DNA of 64,000 nt from Accumulibacter sp. GTDB taxonomy: Bacteria > Pseudomonadota > Gammaproteobacteria > Burkholderiales > Rhodocyclaceae. The DNA lies in contig NZ_JAPUVI010000055.1 of assembly GCF_029255285.1 (NCBI RefSeq), positions 1 through 64,000 of the forward strand, read 5' to 3'. Position 1 is the stretch's first letter. Each line of letters opens with the position of its first letter. The translations under genes were made by a program, and so were the position numbers. The notes under the pieces are model-generated. The model was not told where the DNA came from. It saw only the letters and a list, made by a program, of their open reading frames with translations, and did not search any database. Of the stretch, positions 20,368 through 30,008 are shown piece by piece.

Positions 20368-21567
20368 ATGGGCGCCCATTCGGCGCCGGGAGCCCGGTTG
20401 GCGTCCGCGGTCTCGATCCGTAGCGTTGCGTCGGCCAGCGCGATTCCACGCCAGACGTGGGAGCGCCTGTGTCCGGCCGGCCACCCGTTTCTGAACGCGG
20501 ATTTTCTGGCGATCAGTGAGCATCATGGCGCCGCCGCCGGGACCAGTGGCTGGATGGCCTGTCACCTGGTGGCAAGCGACGATCGGGAGCGGGTCGTCGG
20601 TCTGCTGCCGCTTTATGTCAAAAGCCATTCGCACGGGGATTTCATCTACGACTGGTCATGGGCCGCCGCCTACCGGCAGTGCGGCCTGCGCTACTACCCG
20701 AAGCTGATGAGCTGCCTGCCGCATACGCCGGTGGTCGGGCCCCGACTGCTGGTCGCCGACGGACCCGAAGCGGCTGGCGTCCGCTCGGCGCTGGTCAATG
20801 GCGCGCGCCAGTTGGCCGGCCATCTGGGCGCATCGTCTTGGCATGTCGCGCTGCCGTGCGAGAGCGACGCGCAGTGTCTGCAAGGCGAGGGCCTGCTGCT
20901 CAGCCACGACGTCCAGTTCCACTGGGTCGATGCCGGCTGTGGCGACTTCGACGGCTACCTGGCAAGCTTCAGTGCCGCCAAGCGGCGCAAGGTCAAGGCG
21001 GAACGGCGACGCGTCGCGGCCAGCGGACTGTGCCTCGAAACGCGCCACGGCGACGAGATCGATGCCGCCGAATGGCCTCTGCTGCACGCCCTCTATGCCG
21101 CGACTTTCGAGAAGTTCGGCAATCACGCCGCGTTTGGCGCCGCCTGCTTCGCCGATCTGGCGGCGGCGCTGGGCGACCGCATGGTCGTCTTCATCGCCCG
21201 CGATGCCCGGCGTCCGGTCGCCGTCGCGCTCTGTTTCCGCAGCGACGAGGCGCTCTACGGGCGCTACTGGGGTGCCCTCGGCCACTACCACAGCCTGCAT
21301 TTCGAACTCTGTTTCTACCAGGGGATCGCCTATTGCCTGCGTCATGGCCTGCGTCGCTTCGAACCCGGCGCCGGCGGCGAACACAAACTCGCGCGCGGCT
21401 TCGTGCCGACCGTCGTGCAGTCGGCGCACTGGCTCGGCGATGCCCGGATGCACGCGCTGATCGGCCGCCATCTGCAACTCCAGCGCGAGGCGGTTGCCGA
21501 TTACCGCGCCGGGGCCATTGATCAACTGCCGTTTCGGCGCGACGGCTGGCTACCGCCGTCGGACTGA
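20368..21567 (+). CDS. GNAT/FemAB-like protein of the DUF482 (PF04339) family
   Basis: 399 residues. Family features visible are HPFLNADFLAISEHHG at the N-terminus, DGYLASFSAAKRRKVKAERR in the middle, and the terminal EPGAGGEHKLARGFVPT motif, all typical of the peptidogalycan biosynthesis/recognition or DUF482 group. These proteins have a FemAB-like acyltransferase fold and are presumed to transfer an amino acid or acyl group; the substrate is not established. No signal peptide or membrane helix is seen. It starts 23 bp after acnA and ends 3 bp before the IS21 remnant, marking the left edge of the CRISPR island. Confidence 0.85.
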   Translation: MGAHSAPGARLASAVSIRSVASASAIPRQTWERLCPAGHPFLNADFLAISEHHGAAAGTSGWMACHLVASDDRERVVGLLPLYVKSHSHGDFIYDWSWAAAYRQCGLRYYPKLMSCLPHTPVVGPRLLVADGPEAAGVRSALVNGARQLAGHLGASSWHVALPCESDAQCLQGEGLLLSHDVQFHWVDAGCGDFDGYLASFSAAKRRKVKAERRRVAASGLCLETRHGDEIDAAEWPLLHALYAATFEKFGNHAAFGAACFADLAAALGDRMVVFIARDARRPVAVALCFRSDEALYGRYWGALGHYHSLHFELCFYQGIAYCLRHGLRRFEPGAGGEHKLARGFVPTVVQSAHWLGDARMHALIGRHLQLQREAVADYRAGAIDQLPFRRDGWLPPSD

Positions 21568-21570
21568 AGC

Positions 21571-21830
21571 GTGGCCGTGCGCCAGGTCGCCGGCTATCGC
21601 GCTTACAGCCGGGCGAGTTACGTCGAATTCGCCACCGACATGAAGGTCCGTACCCTGATCGACTGCCACCAGCCTGCCTTTGAGGCGCTCAATGGCGTGG
21701 CCAGGCGCCTGCTCTACGACAACATGAAGGCCGTTGTTCTCGAACGCGACGTCGACGGCCCAGGCGAACATCGCTCTCACGCCGGCTTTCTCGACTGCGC
21801 CAATCCCTGTGGCTTGCGACCACTGACGGG
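21571..21830 (+). mobile_element. Truncated IS21-family transposase (istA) remnant
   Basis: About 86 codons match the integrase core of IS21 IstA: ASYVEFATDMKVRTLIDCHQ, then GVARRLLYDNMKAVVLERD and GPGEHRSHAGFLDCANPCG. The Asp in LYDNMK is the second acidic residue of the DDE triad. Both ends of istA, all of istB and the terminal repeats are missing, and the frame loses homology after GLRP near 21830. It is a dead fragment between the DUF482 gene and cas3. Confidence 0.8.
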
Positions 21831-21964
21831 GCTCGGCCAAGTCATCAATACGGATCGGAGATTACCAAAATAACTTTACGCGACCGACACGGGCGCACTT
21901 GGTGAGCCCCCAATACTCTATCCTGCGCGAAAAATCTGCTTGGATCTGACTGACGGGCAAAGAC

Positions 21965-24289
21965 ATGACCTACTGGGCGCATAGCGAAAATGACTACTCG
22001 GCACGCCATCGGCTGGCGACGCATCTGCTTTCCGCGGCTAGGCTTGCGGGCGAGCGCGCGGGCGATGCCGTTTGGCGCCAAGAAGCCGATCTGGCAGGAA
22101 GACTCCACGACCTAGGGAAATACGGAGACCTGTTCCAGAAGCGACTAGACGGTACCGAGAGCGGCCTGGACCACTGGAGTGCAGGCGCCTATGCGGCGCT
22201 GGTGCACTTCAAGTCAATGGCATCGGCATTGGCGATCGAGGGGCACCACATCGGTTTGCAATGCGCTTCTCTCGACGCCGTCACCTCGCGCATGGCCATG
22301 GTCCGCCGTGGCGCATCACCCATGGGGCACCACATCCGCCTGTCTGACCCCGACATCACTCGACTACTGGCGCGCGCCAGCACCGATGGAATCCACCCCG
22401 ACGCTCCAGAACGCGTGGCGCTCCCCTTTCGGCCCAATGCCTTGAGATACGCCATCGCCAGCATGGTTGATGTGCGCATGCTGTTTTCGTGCCTGGTCGA
22501 TGCGGATTACCTGGATACAGAGGCGCACTTTCAGGGCGGCCCGGAAGGCAAACGCTATCGCGCCACGGGTTTGTCATTGGACGCTGAAGAGGCCGCTCTG
22601 GGCCTCGACAGATATATGGCCCGGGCGGTGCGTGGGCGAAACCACTCAAGTGATGCCGTCACCGCGGTCCGTGCGGACCTGTGGAAGGCAGTCACGGAGG
22701 CCGCTGCAGGCGCGACCGGCGTCTATTCGCTCACCGCGCCGACAGGTTCGGGCAAGACTTTTGCTATGCTGCAGTTCGCGCTGACTCACGCGCGGAAAAA
22801 CCAGCTCAAACGTGTGGTCCTGGCCGTTCCCTATCTCACGATCATTGAACAAACGGCGCGCGAATATCGCAAGGTCTTTGCAGAAAAGCCCGCACATTTC
22901 ATCCTGGAGCACCACAGCCTCGCAGGAATTCGGGAAGCGACTACCGATGCCCAGAAGCTTGATGACAACGAGCGCCAGCGCCGCCTGTATGCCGAAAACT
23001 GGGACGCCCCGATCGTCATCACCACCAACGTCCAATTGCTCGAATCGCTGTTCGCGAACCGCCCCTCTGCCTGTCGCAAACTGCACAAATTGCGCGATGC
23101 GGTGCTTCTCTTCGACGAAGCGCAAAGCCTGCCGCAGCATCTCGCGGTGCCGACACTGGCAGCGCTCTCGCACCTCTCCCACGCCTACAACACCAGTATC
23201 GTCTTCGCCACCGCCACGCAACCCGCCTTCGATACGCTGGATGAGGGCGTACGAAAACACGCCGTTTCGGGTTGGCAACCACGCGAGATCGTTCCCACGC
23301 ACCGCAGAATGTTCAAACAGCTGGAACGGGTGGAAGCTGTATGGCCTGCGCCAGGCGAGGCCCTAGACTGGGGCGATCTGTCCACCACGTTACGCGACAA
23401 GGCTGCCCCACACTCCCTGTGTGTGCTCAACCTCAAACGCCATGCTCACGCCTTGCTTGAAGCCATGCAGGGTACGGAAGGCCTTTTCCATCTATCCACC
23501 AATCTGTGTACGGCTCACCGGCGTGCCGTGCTGGACGAAGTGCGCGTGCGCTTGAACCCCGCCCACCCGCAGCCCTGCCGACTGGTTTCGACGCAGTGCG
23601 TTGAAGCCGGCGTCGACCTCGATTTTCCATTGGTGTATCGCGCCATGGGTCCGCTGGAAGCGATCGTGCAGGCTGCCGGGCGCTGCAATCGCGAGGGACG
23701 CATGAACGCGAACGGCCAGCTTGGGCGGGTGCGAGTCTTCGAACCCGCACCAGACACCGGCGAGCGCCGACGCATGTATCCCAACTTCGCCTACTTTCAG
23801 GCCAGCGAAGTCACCACCTCACTGCTGCGTGAGTCCGGCGGCGTCTTGGACATTAACGACCCCGACGTCTTCCGGCGCTATTACCAAGCCCTGTATGGCG
23901 TCAGCCGTCCCGCTGAACAAAACCGCGACTTGAACAGGGCCATCGATGAACTCGACTTCCCCGAGATCGCCCAGCGCTATCGCCTCATCGACCAAGATGC
24001 GATCCAGATCGTCGTGCCTTGGCAGGGCGGCATTGCGCAGTACGAGCAACTGCGCGCCCAAGCCGCTGACGGCGTCACCGGAAAATGGATGCGCGAGGCG
24101 CAAACGCTGTCCGTCAGCATCTACCGCCCCAGGCCTGACCACCCGGCCTGGGGTTGCCTCATTCCCGCGCCGTTCCGGCGCGGCGGCGTATCCGATGAAT
24201 GGTTTGTGCTCGAAGATCCGAGCGGCCAGTACTACGACGAGACCTTGGGGTTACAGTTGCCCCAAAATCAAATCGTCATGATTGCCTGA
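21965..24289 (+). CDS. cas3: CRISPR-associated helicase/nuclease Cas3 (type I-C)
   Basis: 774 residues. The N-terminal HD nuclease shows RLHDLGKYGD (His48-Asp49) and a later GHHIGLQ. The superfamily 2 helicase follows: Walker A TAPTGSGKT near 257-265, motif II DEAQ near 383-386 (FDEAQSLPQH), motif VI QAAGRCNREG. Cas3 is recruited by target-bound Cascade, then unwinds and degrades the displaced DNA strand. It is the first gene of the cas operon, starting 134 bp after the IS21 remnant. Base composition is visibly less GC-rich than the neighbouring host genes, as in the rest of the operon. All catalytic motifs are present, so the protein looks functional. Confidence 0.96.
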   Translation: MTYWAHSENDYSARHRLATHLLSAARLAGERAGDAVWRQEADLAGRLHDLGKYGDLFQKRLDGTESGLDHWSAGAYAALVHFKSMASALAIEGHHIGLQCASLDAVTSRMAMVRRGASPMGHHIRLSDPDITRLLARASTDGIHPDAPERVALPFRPNALRYAIASMVDVRMLFSCLVDADYLDTEAHFQGGPEGKRYRATGLSLDAEEAALGLDRYMARAVRGRNHSSDAVTAVRADLWKAVTEAAAGATGVYSLTAPTGSGKTFAMLQFALTHARKNQLKRVVLAVPYLTIIEQTAREYRKVFAEKPAHFILEHHSLAGIREATTDAQKLDDNERQRRLYAENWDAPIVITTNVQLLESLFANRPSACRKLHKLRDAVLLFDEAQSLPQHLAVPTLAALSHLSHAYNTSIVFATATQPAFDTLDEGVRKHAVSGWQPREIVPTHRRMFKQLERVEAVWPAPGEALDWGDLSTTLRDKAAPHSLCVLNLKRHAHALLEAMQGTEGLFHLSTNLCTAHRRAVLDEVRVRLNPAHPQPCRLVSTQCVEAGVDLDFPLVYRAMGPLEAIVQAAGRCNREGRMNANGQLGRVRVFEPAPDTGERRRMYPNFAYFQASEVTTSLLRESGGVLDINDPDVFRRYYQALYGVSRPAEQNRDLNRAIDELDFPEIAQRYRLIDQDAIQIVVPWQGGIAQYEQLRAQAADGVTGKWMREAQTLSVSIYRPRPDHPAWGCLIPAPFRRGGVSDEWFVLEDPSGQYYDETLGLQLPQNQIVMIA

Positions 24290-24313
24290 GCGATGTCGTA
24301 AAGGGAGACATGT

Positions 24314-25099
24314 ATGCCAAATGGACAGCAAGATACACCGCCGAACACCCATACGCTGGAAGTCTGGGGTGACCTCGCCTGCTTCACCCGCCCCGAAATG
24401 AAGGTCGAGCGTTTTTCTTATCCGGTCATCACGCCATCGGCTGCGCGAGGCATCTTCGATGCCATCTACTGGGACGGAAAGCGGGACGAGCGACGAACCG
24501 GCAACAGCGTGCGCGAGATCATTCGCCCCTATTTCTACTGGCAGGTCGCGCGCGTCGAAGTCCTGGAAATGCCGCGCTTCATCGCGCTGCGCCGCAACGA
24601 AGTAAAAGGCACCGTACCCGGGATGACAACGCTGAACAAGTGGATGAATGGAAAAGAAAGTCCAGAGCCGCTCTGGGCGGATGGCGATGATGAAACCACC
24701 GGCCGCACCCAGCGCCAGACGGTTGCTCTCAAAAACGTTCGCTACCGCATCACCGCGCGCATCGTGCCGCATGCCACTCACCGACATGAACTCGGCAAGC
24801 TCAATGCCTGCTTTCTGCGCCGGGCGCAGCACGGCAAATGCTTCCAGCAACCGTATTTCGGCTGTCGCGAATTCGTGGCCTTTTTCGAGTACATCCCACC
24901 CGGAACGTCAACATCACCAGCCGTGCCCCTGAATCAGCACCTTGGCTGGATGCTCTACGACGTGTTCGACCTCGCCAACGAAGCACCAAAACTGGACGGT
25001 ACGCCATTCATTTCGGTTTTCGACGCTACGGTGAAAAATGGTGTGCTGGAGGTGCCGGAGTACGGCAGCAGTGCGGTTCGCAAACCGGGGAGAGCGTAG
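24314..25099 (+). CDS. cas5: Cas5 (type I-C, Cas5d; pre-crRNA processing and Cascade subunit)
   Basis: 261 residues, slightly longer than most Cas5d proteins (about 220-240). Family features are VWGDLACFTRPEMKVERFSY near the N-terminus, TPSAARGIFDAIYW and FYWQVARVEVL. In type I-C systems Cas5d replaces Cas6: it cuts each repeat on the 3' side of the hairpin, leaving an 11-nt 5' handle, and then caps the crRNA handle in Cascade. It starts 24 bp after cas3 with AGGGAG upstream, and ends 2 bp before cas8c. The first 12 residues (MPNGQQDTPPNT) are an extra polar extension. Confidence 0.94.
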   Translation: MPNGQQDTPPNTHTLEVWGDLACFTRPEMKVERFSYPVITPSAARGIFDAIYWDGKRDERRTGNSVREIIRPYFYWQVARVEVLEMPRFIALRRNEVKGTVPGMTTLNKWMNGKESPEPLWADGDDETTGRTQRQTVALKNVRYRITARIVPHATHRHELGKLNACFLRRAQHGKCFQQPYFGCREFVAFFEYIPPGTSTSPAVPLNQHLGWMLYDVFDLANEAPKLDGTPFISVFDATVKNGVLEVPEYGSSAVRKPGRA

Positions 25100-25101
25100 G
25101 C

Positions 25102-26865
25102 ATGTTGCAAGCGCTGAGAGAGTATGGAGAGAAGCTTGGCGGTGAACCAGGCTTCAAGTCGAGAGAAGTTCGCTGGTGCATTCAACTATCTGAAGCAGGC
25201 AATCTGCTCAACATCGTGCCCTTGGGAGATGGCCGGTCCGGCATTCAGATCGAACGCTGCCCGGACATGCACGCCATGAATTCGGGAGGCAAGGCCCACT
25301 TTCTGATTGAAACGGCGCAGACCATCGCGTGTCACTTCAAACCCGACGAATCGCGCGAGAGAATTGTCTCGGCTGAAGGCCGTCACCGTTTCTACGTTGA
25401 GATGCTGACCCAGTCGGCTCTTGAAGTTCGCTTATTGCAGGCGGCTGCATCACTGCTAAGCGACAGTGCAACGCGAGAATCACTGCGCCTGATGATGGTC
25501 GAAAAGCGCGTGAAACCCGCCGATTGGCTGACATGGCAAATCGGCCAATCCGATCCGTGTGCCCAAGCGGATGTTCAGGCATGGTGGCGGGCGCGGCGAC
25601 ATCAAGATCTTCTTCGCAATGACGAAGATGCCCCCAAGTTGTCCGGCCAAATGGTGTGTCTTCTGACTGGCGAACTCGCCCAGCCGTTGTTCACCCAGCC
25701 CAAGGTGACAGGCCTTGCGGGTGTCGGTGGACTAGCCATGGGCGATGTGGTGGTTGGTTTCGATAAGGCAGCCTTCCGGTCGTTCGGGCTGGAAAAATCA
25801 TCAAATGCCGCTATGGGGGCGGCAGCGGCCCAGCAATACGTTGATGCAATCAACCACCTGATCAAAGAGCAGCAAGAGGCAACGCGCAAGAATCCCTCGC
25901 GCCGAACCAACGCCCTGATGGTGTACTGGTTTGGCGAGCGTATTCCTCCTGAGGATGACCCTTTCGCCATGCTTTACGGCATGCAAACCGAAGAACAGCA
26001 AACCGCCTCCGCTCTGGGTCAGGCGCGCAAGCTGCTTGAGTCCATTCATACCGGGGAGCGAGCGCAACTCGGGCACAACCACTATTACGCGATGACGCTG
26101 TCCGGTGCCTCCGGCCGGGTGATGGTCCGCGACTGGATGGAAGGGCAGTTCGCGCAGCTGTTGTCCTGTATCGAAGCCTGGTTCACCGATCTATCCATTG
26201 CCCATCGCGACAGTAGTGAGCGTCTGGCGCCCGATCCCAGGTTCCTCGCCGTTGGCGGGGCGCTGGTGCGAGAGCTGAAGGACTTGCCTGCTTCCACGAC
26301 GGCGGCCCTGTGGCGTGCCGCCGTCGCCGGACAAGCGATACCACAGTCACTCATGGCGCAGGCTCTGGATCGCTTTCGCTCTGCTCTCATCAAGGGTGAC
26401 ACCTTCAATCACGCCCGCATGGGTCTTATCAAAGCCTACTTTGTTCGCAAACCCTCAGGAGGACAGCATATGAAGCCCTATCTCAACCCGGACCATCCCG
26501 ATCCGGCCTATCACTGCGGGCGTCTGTTGGCCGTCCTTGCACGACTGCAGCACGCGGCGCTCGGCGATGTCGGCGCTGGAGTTGTGCAGCGTTTCTATCC
26601 AGCCGCAAGTACCGCTCCGGGGCTCACACTGGGGCGGCTGGTCGCCAATGCGCGCAACCATCTTGGCAAGCTCGAGGGCGGACTGTCCTTCTGGTACGAG
26701 CAACAGATTGGCGAAGTGATGGGGTGCTTCGGTGACGGCTTGCCGCGCACACTGGACCTCGAAGGGCAAGGTCTTTTCGCGCTGGGCTATTACCAGCAAC
26801 TGGCCGCCCTGCGTAGCCCGAAGAAAGACGCACAACACGACGAGCACAACGGAGAACAGCCATGA
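25102..26865 (+). CDS. cas8c: Cas8c large subunit of type I-C Cascade
   Basis: 587 residues, the size expected for Cas8c/Csd1. It begins [13 protein letters not shown] and contains [20 protein letters not shown] and [13 protein letters not shown], typical of Csd1. In the Cascade complex it recognises the PAM and opens the target. The stop overlaps the cas7 ATG (ATGA). The last 132 codons have their own strong ribosome binding site and start (next entry), as expected for type I-C, where the small subunit is made from within cas8c. Confidence 0.95.
   Translation: MLQALREYGEKLGGEPGFKSREVRWCIQLSEAGNLLNIVPLGDGRSGIQIERCPDMHAMNSGGKAHFLIETAQTIACHFKPDESRERIVSAEGRHRFYVEMLTQSALEVRLLQAAASLLSDSATRESLRLMMVEKRVKPADWLTWQIGQSDPCAQADVQAWWRARRHQDLLRNDEDAPKLSGQMVCLLTGELAQPLFTQPKVTGLAGVGGLAMGDVVVGFDKAAFRSFGLEKSSNAAMGAAAAQQYVDAINHLIKEQQEATRKNPSRRTNALMVYWFGERIPPEDDPFAMLYGMQTEEQQTASALGQARKLLESIHTGERAQLGHNHYYAMTLSGASGRVMVRDWMEGQFAQLLSCIEAWFTDLSIAHRDSSERLAPDPRFLAVGGALVRELKDLPASTTAALWRAAVAGQAIPQSLMAQALDRFRSALIKGDTFNHARMGLIKAYFVRKPSGGQHMKPYLNPDHPDPAYHCGRLLAVLARLQHAALGDVGAGVVQRFYPAASTAPGLTLGRLVANARNHLGKLEGGLSFWYEQQIGEVMGCFGDGLPRTLDLEGQGLFALGYYQQLAALRSPKKDAQHDEHNGEQP
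26470..26865 (+). CDS. cas11: Cas11c small subunit, internal translation product of cas8c
   Basis: In frame within cas8c, the perfect Shine-Dalgarno AGGAGG (26457-26462) lies 7 nt before ATG at 26470, beginning [20 protein letters not shown]. The product would be 131 residues, the size of known Cas11c proteins, and mostly helical. In other type I-C and several I-B/I-D systems the small subunit is known to be translated from such an internal start and is needed for Cascade assembly. Seen: the site, its spacing and the frame. Inferred: that it is used here. Standard annotation would miss it. Confidence 0.8.
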   Translation: MKPYLNPDHPDPAYHCGRLLAVLARLQHAALGDVGAGVVQRFYPAASTAPGLTLGRLVANARNHLGKLEGGLSFWYEQQIGEVMGCFGDGLPRTLDLEGQGLFALGYYQQLAALRSPKKDAQHDEHNGEQP

Positions 26866-27857
26866 GCAACGACAACCCGACAGCCATCAAGAACCGCTAC
26901 GAATTTCTCTATCTGTTTGACTGCGAACGCGGCAATCCGAACGGCGATCCCGACGCCGGCAATAGCCCGCGCATCGACCCCGAAGACATGCACGGGCTGG
27001 TATCGGATGTGGCCATCAAACGACGGGTACGCAACTACGTGCAGACCAAGCATGGCAATTGTGAGGGCCACGCGATTTTCGTTCAGCACTCCACTAACCT
27101 CAATCGCCCCATAGCTGCCGCGCATGAAGCCACCCATGGCGCACCGGCCGGTGGCGGTAACCGCTCGCAGGTGACCAAGGCCCGCGACTGGATGTGCCAG
27201 CAGTTCTACGATGTGCGAACGTTTGGCGCAGTGATGTCGACCGGCGCGAACGCTGGCCAGGTACGTGGGCCGGTCCAGGTGGCTTTTTCTCGATCCATCG
27301 ACCCGATCCTGCCGATGGATTCGGCGATAACGCGCATGGCGGTGGCGGAAAAAGTGAAGGATGCAAAGACGGCAGCAGATTACGTCAAGTGGGAAGAACA
27401 GCAGCAGGAAGACAGCCTGCGCACCATGGGCCGCAAGTCCCTCATCTCGTACGGCCTCTATGTGACCAAAGGCTTCGTTTCCGCGCATCTGGCGCAAGGC
27501 ACGAAGTTCTCCGAGGCCGACCTCGCCGAGCTATGGGAAGCGCTGGCCAACATGTACGACCACGACCGTTCCGCGTCCAAAGGCGTGATGTCCTGCCGTG
27601 ACCTGTTCGTGTTCAAGCACGTCGGTGCGGATAACGGCGATCCGCTGGCGCAGGAACGGCAAGCCATGCTCGGTTGTGCGCCCGCGCATCACTTGCTCGA
27701 TCTCGGCCGCGTCATCGAAGTTCCCGCCCTGAAAGATCAGGGCAAGCTGCCTCGCCGCTACGCCGACTACGACGTGAAGGTGCATCTGGATCGCGTGCCC
27801 AAGGGCGTCGAACTCTGGCGCTGGAGCTTCACCGAGCAGCGGCTGGTGAAGGCGTAG
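26862..27857 (+). CDS. cas7: Cas7 backbone subunit of type I-C Cascade
   Basis: 331 residues (Csd2 family is typically 280-330). It carries the family opening [20 protein letters not shown], plus [23 protein letters not shown] and the glycine-poor thumb region [20 protein letters not shown]. Several Cas7 copies polymerise along the crRNA spacer to form the Cascade backbone. It overlaps the cas8c stop by 4 bp and is followed by cas4 after 10 bp. Confidence 0.96.
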   Translation: MSNDNPTAIKNRYEFLYLFDCERGNPNGDPDAGNSPRIDPEDMHGLVSDVAIKRRVRNYVQTKHGNCEGHAIFVQHSTNLNRPIAAAHEATHGAPAGGGNRSQVTKARDWMCQQFYDVRTFGAVMSTGANAGQVRGPVQVAFSRSIDPILPMDSAITRMAVAEKVKDAKTAADYVKWEEQQQEDSLRTMGRKSLISYGLYVTKGFVSAHLAQGTKFSEADLAELWEALANMYDHDRSASKGVMSCRDLFVFKHVGADNGDPLAQERQAMLGCAPAHHLLDLGRVIEVPALKDQGKLPRRYADYDVKVHLDRVPKGVELWRWSFTEQRLVKA

Positions 27858-27867
27858 CGCGGCAACC

Positions 27868-28491
27868 GTGACTGACGATCTGGAGCCGGTCAATGTATCG
27901 GCGCTCAACCAGTACGCGTATTGCCCGCGCCGCTGTGCCCTGATCTATCTCGAAAACGAATTCGCGGAGAATCGGCACACGGCGAGCGGCAACGCCGAGC
28001 ACGCTCGCGTCGATCGCGTGGCGCATGCCAGCAATCGGGAAGGCGCGCGTGTCGAGTATGCCCTGCCGATCTGGAGCGAACGCCTGGGATTGATCGGCAA
28101 GGGGGATGTGGTCGAATTCTGGCCAGACGGGACGATCTACCCCGTGGAATACAAGCACGGCGCGAAAAAGCAGCACGACAACGATGACCTGCAACTGGCG
28201 GCACAAGCGTTGTGCCTGGAAGAGATGTTCGGCAGGACGATCCTGCGAGGAGCCATCTTTCACGCCAGGAGCAAGCGTCGTCGCGACGTGATGTTCACCA
28301 GCCAGTTGCGCGCAGCCACCGAACAAACCGTCGCTTCAATTCGCCAAATGCTCATGGCCCAGATAATGCCGCCGCCCCTGATCAACGATACGCGCTGCCG
28401 GGAGTGCTCGCTGATCGACCTGTGTCAGCCGCAGGCGCTGGGCAATCTCAAGAGCTTGCGGCGCGAAGATTTGTTCGACCCGGATCGCTGA
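27868..28491 (+). CDS. cas4: Cas4 RecB-like nuclease for PAM-dependent spacer processing
   Basis: 207 residues from a GTG start. The N-terminal Cys (QYAYCPRRCA) and C-terminal cysteines (TRCRECSLIDLCQ) are the four ligands of the Cas4 iron-sulfur cluster. RecB-type nuclease residues are in GKGDVVEFW and YPVEYKHG (Glu-x-Lys). Cas4 trims prespacers at the PAM and hands them to Cas1-Cas2. GTG is preferred since it is the only start close to the conserved N-terminus. It sits 10 bp after cas7 and 7 bp before cas1, in the usual type I-C order. Confidence 0.95.
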   Translation: MTDDLEPVNVSALNQYAYCPRRCALIYLENEFAENRHTASGNAEHARVDRVAHASNREGARVEYALPIWSERLGLIGKGDVVEFWPDGTIYPVEYKHGAKKQHDNDDLQLAAQALCLEEMFGRTILRGAIFHARSKRRRDVMFTSQLRAATEQTVASIRQMLMAQIMPPPLINDTRCRECSLIDLCQPQALGNLKSLRREDLFDPDR

Positions 28492-28498
28492 GAACGGC

Positions 28499-29527
28499 AT
28501 GCAATTACTGAACACGCTATACGTCACTCAGCCCGAAAGCTATCTGCGGTTGGAGAACGATACCCTGTGCGTCGAAATCGAACACAAGCTGCGCCTGCGG
28601 GTACCGCTGCACCATCTGGCCAGTGTCGTGTGTTTCGGACATGTCGGTCTTTCGGCGCCGCTCATGCATCGTCTGGCCGATGAGGGCATCGCGCTGGTTC
28701 TGCTGGATGACCATGGGCGCTTCAAGGCCAGGCTCGAAGGAGGAACGTCCGGCAATGTTCTGTTGCGTCAAGCCCATCACCGCCGCGCCGATGATGCCAT
28801 GTTTGCGCTCGACACCGCCCGTACCTGCGTCGCTGGCAAGATCAAGAACGCGCGACAGGTGCTGCTACGCGGTGCGCGCGAAGCCAAGTCAAGCACGGAT
28901 GGAGCGGCCCTCACGCGCGCTGCGGATGATCTCGCCGCCGCCCTGCGCGGCTTGCCTGTGGCCGACAGTCTTGACGCTCTACGCGGATTTGAAGGTGTGG
29001 CCGCTCGGGAGTACTTCGCCGTACTGACTCTCATCGTGCGGCCGGACTTGCGTACCCATTTCGCCATGGAAGGCCGCACACGCCGACCACCGCGCGACCG
29101 CTTCAACGCGCTGCTGTCATTCGTCTACGCCATGTGGATGAATGACTGCCGTTCCGCTGTCGAGGCCGCAGGACTTGATCCGCAGATCGGCTTTCTGCAT
29201 GCCGTCCGCCCAGGCCGTGCCGCTCTGGCGCTTGATTTGCAAGAAGAATTCCGGCCTTTGGCAGATCGCCTGGTTCTGACCCTCATCAATCGCGGGCAGG
29301 TCGCTCCGGATGGATTCATCGTTCGCGAAGGAGGTGCCGTCATGCTTCATGGCGATGCCCGCAAGGCTGTGGTGGTGGCCTTTCAGGAGAGAAAGCAGGA
29401 AACCATAACGCATCCTCTGCTGGCCCAGTCGATTCCGCTGGGCGTGATTCCGCTCGTGCAGGCTCGCTTGCTGGCCCGCGCCATCCGCGGTGAATCCGAC
29501 GGCTATATGCCGTTTGTAATGCGCTGA
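28499..29527 (+). CDS. cas1: Cas1 integrase (type I-C)
   Basis: 342 residues. The N-terminal beta domain has [20 protein letters not shown]. The catalytic helical domain carries the metal-binding Glu in [11 protein letters not shown], the His in [20 protein letters not shown] and the acidic residues just after it. With Cas2 it inserts new spacers at the leader end of the array. It begins 7 bp after cas4 and ends 11 bp before cas2. All catalytic residues are present. Confidence 0.97.
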   Translation: MQLLNTLYVTQPESYLRLENDTLCVEIEHKLRLRVPLHHLASVVCFGHVGLSAPLMHRLADEGIALVLLDDHGRFKARLEGGTSGNVLLRQAHHRRADDAMFALDTARTCVAGKIKNARQVLLRGAREAKSSTDGAALTRAADDLAAALRGLPVADSLDALRGFEGVAAREYFAVLTLIVRPDLRTHFAMEGRTRRPPRDRFNALLSFVYAMWMNDCRSAVEAAGLDPQIGFLHAVRPGRAALALDLQEEFRPLADRLVLTLINRGQVAPDGFIVREGGAVMLHGDARKAVVVAFQERKQETITHPLLAQSIPLGVIPLVQARLLARAIRGESDGYMPFVMR

Positions 29528-29538
29528 GGATCACCGCG

Positions 29539-29829
29539 GTGCTGGTCATCGTCTGTTACGACGTAAACACCGAAACCTCCCAAGGGCGCCGCCGCCTCCG
29601 GCGCGTTGCAAAGATCTGTGAGAGCACAGGGCAACGTGTCCAGAAATCCGTCTTTGAATGCCAGGTCAATCAGATGCAATTCGATGAACTGGAACGTCGT
29701 CTGCTGGCCGAGATTCAGGTCAATGAAGACTGCTTGCGCCTCTATCGGATGGCCAACACGCGCGGATGTGAAGTGCACGAGTATGGACGATTCAAAGCTA
29801 CGGATTTTGACGGGCCACTGGTAATATGA
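29539..29829 (+). CDS. cas2: Cas2 (adaptation complex subunit)
   Basis: 96 residues from [23 protein letters not shown] has the conserved Asp after the first strand, and [17 protein letters not shown] is the usual ferredoxin-fold middle segment. It bridges two Cas1 dimers during spacer integration. It is the last cas gene, and its stop is immediately followed by the leader inverted repeat. Confidence 0.96.
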   Translation: MLVIVCYDVNTETSQGRRRLRRVAKICESTGQRVQKSVFECQVNQMQFDELERRLLAEIQVNEDCLRLYRMANTRGCEVHEYGRFKATDFDGPLVI

Positions 29830-30008
29830 AGCGCGAACGCCAAGTGATTGGTGATATCGCGGATAGTTCGCGCAGTCAGTAACGCCATGATTTTTCATAT
29901 GAAAGCATGCCGACAACGGAAGAGGCGCCGTCACTGGCTCCCGCTAATGAGGACGTTTGCGTTGGCCATGAATCTTTTGTCGACAATACATGCTGTTACG
30001 CGCGAAGA
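29830..30008 (+). promoter_or_regulatory. CRISPR leader
   Basis: The 179 bp between cas2 and the first repeat. It is less GC-rich than the surroundings. It opens with a perfect 8-bp inverted repeat, GCGCGAAC (29831-29838) and GTTCGCGC (29866-29873), which encloses a smaller one (CCAAGTGATTGG). AT-rich tracts such as TGATTTTTCATATG (29888-29901) and GAATCTTTTGTCGACAATAC (29970-29989) could hold the promoter or a bending-protein site; no clean -35/-10 pair was found. The repeat orientation (3' end ATTGAAAC) confirms that the array is read away from cas2. Confidence 0.75.

Noticed and set aside
21571..21964. A complete IS21 element flanking the cas locus
   Set aside because: Only a central piece of istA remains; istB and terminal inverted repeats are absent.
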